Part shown: piece after piece, positions 58,305-62,458 of the stretch
Numbering within the stretch: position 1 is the stretch's first letter
Layout: each line of letters opens with the position of its first letter
NCBI RefSeq assembly: GCF_002002725.1
Contig: NZ_MUNW01000088.1
Location: 1-62,458, forward strand
Reading direction: 5' to 3'
Source: Sinorhizobium sp. A49
GTDB lineage: Bacteria > Pseudomonadota > Alphaproteobacteria > Rhizobiales > Rhizobiaceae
DNA length: 62,458 bases
Notes under the pieces: model-generated
Databases searched by the model: none
Told to the model about the DNA's origin: nothing
What the model saw: only the letters and a program-made list of their open reading frames with translations
Position numbers and translations under genes: made by a program

Positions 58305-59453
58305 ATGTCCCTGTTTTATGACGCGCGCATCCGCGCGTTCCTCTATCAAACGATCGCGATCGGCGCCGTTGTCTTCGTCGCCTGGATGATGTTCAGCACG
58401 GCGAGCGCCAACCTTGCCAAGCAGGATATTGCCACAGGCTTCGGCTTCCTGGCGCGCCAGGCGGGCTTCGTCATCACCGAAACTGCGATTGCCTACGAGC
58501 CGACGGATACGTTCGGTCGCGCCATCCTTGTCGGGATCGCCAATACGGTGAAAGTTTCGGCGCTCGCCGTCTTTTTCGGAACGATCCTCGGCGTCCTCGT
58601 CGGCATCGGCCGTCTCTCGCACAACCCGGTCCTGTCGCGGCTGATGCTTGCCTATGTCGAGGCGCTGCGCAACGTTCCGTTGCTCCTCTATCTCCTGCTC
58701 TGGTATTCGCTGATCATCTCGGTGTTTCCGCCCGTCAAGCAGGCGATCGAGATGCTGCCGGGCGTCTTCCTGTCCAATAGCGGCCTGGTGATGCCGGCCA
58801 TGCGGTGGGCAAGCGGTTTAGAAGCTCTTGTCATCGCGTTGGTCGTCGGCACCGTCGCCGCCGTCGTGGTTACGCGTGTCCTTACGCGTCGCCGCATCGC
58901 CACGGGCAAGGAGATGCCGGTAGCCACCATCGCGGCATTCGCAATCCTGCTGCCGCTCACACTTACATTGCTTTCCGCCGACATCTCGGTTTCTCTTGAT
59001 GTTCCCGAGCTCGGGCGGTTCCGCCTGACCGGCGGCTACCATGTGCGGCCCGAGTTCGTGGCATTGCTGATCGGCCTGACGCTGAGCGCCTCGGCAAACG
59101 TTGCCGAAATCGTGCGCGCCGGAATTCAGGCTGTCAGCAAGGGGCAATGGGAGGCGGCAACGGCCCTCGGCCTGCCGCGCTCTCGCACACTGAAGCTGGT
59201 CATCCTGCCGCAGGCATTGCGCATCATCGTGCCGCCGCTGACCAACACCTATCTGACGGTCTTCAAGAACAGTTCGCTCGCAATCGCCATCGGCTACCCG
59301 GACCTCGTGATGGTCTCCAACACGATCATGAACCAGACTGGCCAGGCGATCGAAGCCATTGCCATCTTCATGGCCGTCTATCTCGGCCTGTCCATCCTGA
59401 TCTCGCTGGTGATGAACTGGTACAACGCGCGCGTTGCGCTGAGGGAGCGCTGA
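58305..59453 (+). CDS. aapQ: General L-amino acid ABC transporter permease, AapQ-like
   Basis: A 382-residue inner-membrane permease of the AapQ/BztB type. It has an extra N-terminal helix (FLYQTIAIGAVVFVAWMMF) and long inter-helix segments before the ABC-transporter domain. The EAA loop is SKGQWEAATALGLPRSRTLKLVILPQALRIIVPPLTNTYL. The length is typical of Aap permeases and greater than that of His/Gln permeases. It follows aapJ by 74 bp and precedes its partner by 3 bp. Confidence 0.89.
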   Translation: MSLFYDARIRAFLYQTIAIGAVVFVAWMMFSTASANLAKQDIATGFGFLARQAGFVITETAIAYEPTDTFGRAILVGIANTVKVSALAVFFGTILGVLVGIGRLSHNPVLSRLMLAYVEALRNVPLLLYLLLWYSLIISVFPPVKQAIEMLPGVFLSNSGLVMPAMRWASGLEALVIALVVGTVAAVVVTRVLTRRRIATGKEMPVATIAAFAILLPLTLTLLSADISVSLDVPELGRFRLTGGYHVRPEFVALLIGLTLSASANVAEIVRAGIQAVSKGQWEAATALGLPRSRTLKLVILPQALRIIVPPLTNTYLTVFKNSSLAIAIGYPDLVMVSNTIMNQTGQAIEAIAIFMAVYLGLSILISLVMNWYNARVALRER

Positions 59454-59456
59454 GCC

Positions 59457-60563
59457 ATGGCCCAGTTTGAAGGCTTCGTTGCCGACCCGACCCTTATGGC
59501 GCCCGCTGCCCGGCCGCCGGCCCGCGACCGCACCTGGCTTTCCGCCTATTTTGGAACGCCGGGCAACGCCGCAATCACCATTCTCTGCCTCGGCACGATC
59601 TTCGGGCTTGCGAAGCTCGCGATCGGCTGGCTGTTCGTCGATGCGATCTTTTCCGGCACGCCGGCGGAGTGCAAGGCGTCCAGCGGTGCCTGCTGGCCGT
59701 TCCTGTCGGCGAAGCTGCGCTACATCTTCTTCGGCTTCTATCCCTTCGACGAGCAATGGCGTCCGCTGACGGCGATGCTGCTCTTTCTCGGCGCTTGCGG
59801 CGTATCCATGATGCCGCGGACCTGGGGCAGGGCGCTTGCCGCGGTCTGGATCGTTGTGATCCTGCCAACGCTCTACATCCTGATGGCCGGAGGCATTTTC
59901 GGTCTGACGCCGGTGCCGACGACGCAATGGGGCGGCCTGCCGCTGTCCTTCATGCTTTCCTTCGTCGGGCTCGCCTGCGCCCTGCCGCTGGGCATCGCCC
60001 TTGCCCTTGCGCGCGCATCGAGCCTGCCGGCGATCCGCGTGCTCGGCGTCGGCTTCATCGAAATCGTGCGCGGCGTGCCGCTGATCAGCATCCTGTTCAT
60101 GGCGACCGTCATGCTGCCGCTGTTCATGCCCGACGGCATCACCATCGACAAGCTGCTGCGTGCCCAAGTGGCGATCATTCTCTTTGCGGCCGCCTATATC
60201 GCCGAGATCGTCAGGGGCGGCTTGCAGGCCGTCCCCAAGGGACAGATCGAGGCCGGCCATTCGCTCGGTCTGCACTACTGGCAGATCATGCGAAAGATCG
60301 TGCTGCCGCAGGCGCTGAAGAAGGTGATCCCGCCGCTCGTCGGCCTGTTCATCGGCTTCTTTCAGGATACGACCCTTGTAACCATAGTCGGCCTGCTCGA
60401 TTTTCTGGATACGGTGCGCACGGCCATGCGGGATCCGCAATGGCAGGGCATCGCCGTGCTCGAAGGTTACGTCTTCGCCGCGGTCGTCTATTTCTTTTTC
60501 AGCGCTCTGATGGGTGCTTACAGCCGTTTCCTCGAGCAATATTTCAGGACCACGCATGACTAA
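59457..60563 (+). CDS. aapM: General L-amino acid ABC transporter permease, AapM-like
   Basis: A 368-residue permease of the AapM/BztC type. It starts MAQFEGFVADPTLMAP, has an N-terminal helix (AAITILCLGTIFGLAKLAIGWLFVDAIF), a CKASSGACWPFLSAKLRYIFFGFYPFDEQWRP motif characteristic of this permease subfamily, and the EAA loop AVPKGQIEAGHSLGLHYWQIMRKIVLPQALKKVIPPLVG. It overlaps the amidohydrolase gene by 8 nt. No ATPase gene (aapP) follows, so an ATPase encoded elsewhere must drive it. Confidence 0.89.
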   Translation: MAQFEGFVADPTLMAPAARPPARDRTWLSAYFGTPGNAAITILCLGTIFGLAKLAIGWLFVDAIFSGTPAECKASSGACWPFLSAKLRYIFFGFYPFDEQWRPLTAMLLFLGACGVSMMPRTWGRALAAVWIVVILPTLYILMAGGIFGLTPVPTTQWGGLPLSFMLSFVGLACALPLGIALALARASSLPAIRVLGVGFIEIVRGVPLISILFMATVMLPLFMPDGITIDKLLRAQVAIILFAAAYIAEIVRGGLQAVPKGQIEAGHSLGLHYWQIMRKIVLPQALKKVIPPLVGLFIGFFQDTTLVTIVGLLDFLDTVRTAMRDPQWQGIAVLEGYVFAAVVYFFFSALMGAYSRFLEQYFRTTHD

Positions 60564-61998
60564 GTCAGTTCACGTCATCCGCAAGGCGCACACCGTCGTT
60601 GGCTTCGACGCCGAAACGAAAAGCCATGTTTATCTCCATGACGCCGACGTCGCCTATGACGACACCGGCTTCGTCCATGTCGGTGGACATTATGACGGTG
60701 CCTTTGCCAGCGAAACCTTAGGCGCCGACCGCATGGTGATGCCTGGCTTCGTCAACGTGCATTGCCACTCCGGCGAGGAGCCGATCTCCAAGGGCATCTT
60801 CGAAGACGCAGGTACTTCAGCGCTTTGGGGCAATGCACTCTACGAATACTCCAACCTGCTGGAGATTGACGACGGTGCAATCGAGGCGTCGTTGACCGTG
60901 ATGCTGGGCGACCTCATGCGCAGCGGCGTGACGACGCTGCTCGACATTGCCGGACCGCACGACAGCTGGCTGCCGACGCTGGCACGAAGCGGCGCCCGCG
61001 CTTTTGTCGCTCCCGGTTTCCGGGAAGCGCAGTGGCATGTCGAAGACAGCCACCGCCTGGATTTCATCTGGGACAAGGCGCGCGGCCGCGAGGCTTTTGC
61101 CCGGGCGCTCGATGTCGTCGACACGGCCGCAAGCCATCCCTCCGGCCGCCTTGGTGGCGTGGTGGCGCCATCGCAGATCGAGACCTGCTCGGCCGAATTG
61201 CTTCAGGACGCGGCAGCAGAGGCGCGCAAGCGCGGCATGCCGATCACCATCCATTCCGCCCAGACGATGGCGGAACATGAGGAACTTTTGCGCCGGACCG
61301 GCCTTACCGCAGTGCAGTATCTGGAAAGTCTCGGCGTCCTCGGCGACAACCTGATCCTCGGCCACTGCATCTTCGTCGACAGCCATTCCTGGACGCGCCA
61401 GCGCACCGACATCGATCTTGGCCTGCTGGCGGCGCGGCGCACCACCGTCGGCCATTGCCCGGTGACGTTCTCGCGCAGCGGCATGGCGCTGGAATCGGTC
61501 GGGCGCTATCGCCGCGCCGGCGTCAACGTTGCACTCGGAACCGACAGCTATCCCTTCAACATGCTGGAAGAAATGCGCCAGGCAATGATCTGCGCCAGGC
61601 TTTCCGGCAAATCGGTGTTCGACGTCTCGACCGCGGATATTCTCGAGACAGCAACGCTTGCCGGCGCCCGTGCGCTTGGCCGTGACGATATCGGCCGGAT
61701 TGCCGTCGGCGCGAAGGCGGACTTTCTTGTCGTCGATCTGAAACACCATGCGATGCAACCGGTCTACGATCCCTTGCGCAACTTGCTGCATTGTGCGGCT
61801 GAGCGCGCGATCAAGGAGGTCTACGTTGACGGGCAATGCGTGGTGCGTCATGGGCGTCCGACCATGATCGACTATGATGGCGCTGTGGGGCTGCTGCAGG
61901 AAGCCCAGGATTACGCGTGTCGCAAGGCGCCGGAAAACGATCCGAAGAAACGACCGATGCGCGAACTGGCGCCGTTGTCGCTGCCCCTTGGGCAGTAG
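60556..61998 (+). CDS. Amidohydrolase-superfamily hydrolase, chlorohydrolase/deaminase-like
   Basis: A 480-residue metal-dependent hydrolase, starting MTKSVHVIRKAHTVVG. The metal ligands are VNVHCHSGEEP, IHSAQTMAEH, LGHCIFVDSHSW and GTDSYPFNMLEEMRQ. A typical composite-domain C-terminus (VGAKADFLVVDLKHHAMQPVYDPLRNLLHCA) follows. The arrangement matches the AtzA/TrzN/guanine-deaminase group, which act on C-N or C-Cl bonds of ring compounds or amidines. It is translationally coupled to the amino-acid permease, so it probably processes the imported compound. The substrate is unknown. Confidence 0.84.
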   Translation: MTKSVHVIRKAHTVVGFDAETKSHVYLHDADVAYDDTGFVHVGGHYDGAFASETLGADRMVMPGFVNVHCHSGEEPISKGIFEDAGTSALWGNALYEYSNLLEIDDGAIEASLTVMLGDLMRSGVTTLLDIAGPHDSWLPTLARSGARAFVAPGFREAQWHVEDSHRLDFIWDKARGREAFARALDVVDTAASHPSGRLGGVVAPSQIETCSAELLQDAAAEARKRGMPITIHSAQTMAEHEELLRRTGLTAVQYLESLGVLGDNLILGHCIFVDSHSWTRQRTDIDLGLLAARRTTVGHCPVTFSRSGMALESVGRYRRAGVNVALGTDSYPFNMLEEMRQAMICARLSGKSVFDVSTADILETATLAGARALGRDDIGRIAVGAKADFLVVDLKHHAMQPVYDPLRNLLHCAAERAIKEVYVDGQCVVRHGRPTMIDYDGAVGLLQEAQDYACRKAPENDPKKRPMRELAPLSLPLGQ

Positions 61999-62030
61999 GC
62001 TGCGGAGCGATCCGCGAACAAGAACTGGAG

Positions 62031-62060
62031 AAGCGCCGGCACTGCTGGCGCTTTCCTGTT
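62031..62060. terminator. Terminator between the amidohydrolase and convergent cysA
   Basis: AAGCGCC and GGCGCTT pair, continuing inward as GGC/GCT with one G-U pair and an ACT loop. TTTCCTGTTT follows on the plus strand. It lies between convergent genes and may serve both. Confidence 0.65.
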
Positions 62061-62458
62061 TCAGGCCTGCGCGACCAACTGCGGTTTCTCAGCCGCAGCA
62101 TTGTCCTGCTTCGGCTTCGCGAGGGTGTGCCCGTCCCTGAACAGTTTCCACTTTGTCGGACGGAATGCGACCCTTGCGCGGTCCTGTGTGGTGGTGCGTT
62201 CGGGCGGCAGTTCGATTTCGGCATGCGGGTGGTTGCGGCCGAGGTCGAGTTCGAGATGGCGGGTGCCAGCGACGCGGCGGCTGGCGGTGACGAGGCCGGC
62301 AAGACAGCCGCCGCAGCCGTCGATCAGTTCGATGTCATGCGGGCGGAAGTAGAGCGTGGCCGCACCGTCGGGCTCGGTCGGGGCACGCAAGCCGATCGGC
62401 CGGTCCTCGAACCAGATTTCGCCGTTTTGAAGGGTGACGGAGAGCGCGTTCGACTGGC
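62061..62458 (-). CDS. cysA: Sulfate/thiosulfate ABC transporter ATP-binding protein CysA, C-terminal part, truncated by window end
   Basis: The frame is open on the minus strand to the window edge, so only the last 132 residues or so are seen. The segment LRAPTEPDGAATLYFRPHDIELIDG is characteristic of the C-terminal TOBE-like domain of CysA, and RRVAGTRHLELDLGRN followed by ARVAFRPTKWKLF continues it. The ATPase core lies beyond the window. The partner genes of sulfate import (cysTW, sbp) would be expected upstream, outside the window. Confidence 0.82.
   Translation of the reverse strand, partial: QSNALSVTLQNGEIWFEDRPIGLRAPTEPDGAATLYFRPHDIELIDGCGGCLAGLVTASRRVAGTRHLELDLGRNHPHAEIELPPERTTTQDRARVAFRPTKWKLFRDGHTLAKPKQDNAAAEKPQLVAQA

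Noticed and set aside
58818-60557. 579-codon open frame on the minus strand across the two amino-acid permeases
   Set aside because: A shadow of two well-conserved permeases: very rich in Arg, Asp, Gln and Gly, with no motif and no sensible neighbour.

Overview
The window looks like a replicon of a Rhizobiaceae alphaproteobacterium, most likely Ensifer/Sinorhizobium. GC is high, coding is dense with ATGA start/stop overlaps, and there are general L-amino-acid (Aap-type) and oligopeptide ABC transporters, a DctB/DctD pair, and a hut cluster beside a PhoCDET-type phosphate/phosphonate cluster. From memory the last arrangement resembles the S. meliloti chromid pSymB; I could not check this. No rRNA, tRNA, CRISPR array or insertion sequence was recognised.

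Layout. (1) 1-470: 3' end of an MFS transporter, then a bidirectional terminator. (2) 555-5827, minus: hutI-hutH-hutG-hutU for histidine degradation, with a HutC-like palindrome upstream. (3) 6020-13010, minus: phnC-phnD-phnE1-phnE2-DUF1045-phnM-phnN, preceded by three PHO-box-like repeats. (4) 13178-16301, minus: FAD oxidoreductase, LysR regulator and a six-helix membrane protein. (5) 16503-18894, plus: glutaryl-CoA dehydrogenase and a family III CoA-transferase. (6) htpG (minus, RpoH-like promoter), and on the plus strand a DUF3141 (PhaC-like)-pta-ackA-fabI operon with a near-ideal FixK/FNR class II promoter. (7) 26377-30302: gabD/gabT divergent from a MerR-XRE-cupin fusion regulator. (8) class II aldolase (minus), a 750-bp gene-free stretch, then an oppA-B-C-DF operon. 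(9) dctB/dctD-like two-component system (minus). (10) a quinone-type dioxygenase and carboxylesterase pair (plus). (11) 42544-48250, minus: a CecR-YbhGFSR-type efflux operon, followed by an HPP-CBS protein. (12) a PmrAB-like two-component system (minus) divergent from the lipid A phosphoethanolamine transferase eptA. (13) a small protein with an [11 protein letters not shown] tail, a metallophosphatase and a HAD phosphatase. (14) a GntR regulator divergent from an Aap-type binding protein, two permeases and an amidohydrolase, with no ATPase gene. (15) 3' end of cysA on the minus strand.

Most of the window is nutrient uptake linked to catabolism: histidine, GABA, glutarate, peptides, phosphonates and an unidentified amino-acid-like compound. 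Envelope and drug-stress functions (eptA, Ybh efflux, mhq-like pair) are interspersed. The least ordinary items are the FixK-type promoter driving a PhaC-like Cys-box protein with acetate-kinase-pathway enzymes and an enoyl-ACP reductase, the apparent frameshift at the end of that first gene, the triple-domain gab regulator, the GAFPGA variant of the sigma-54 contact loop, and the ATPase-less amino-acid transporter coupled to an amidohydrolase.
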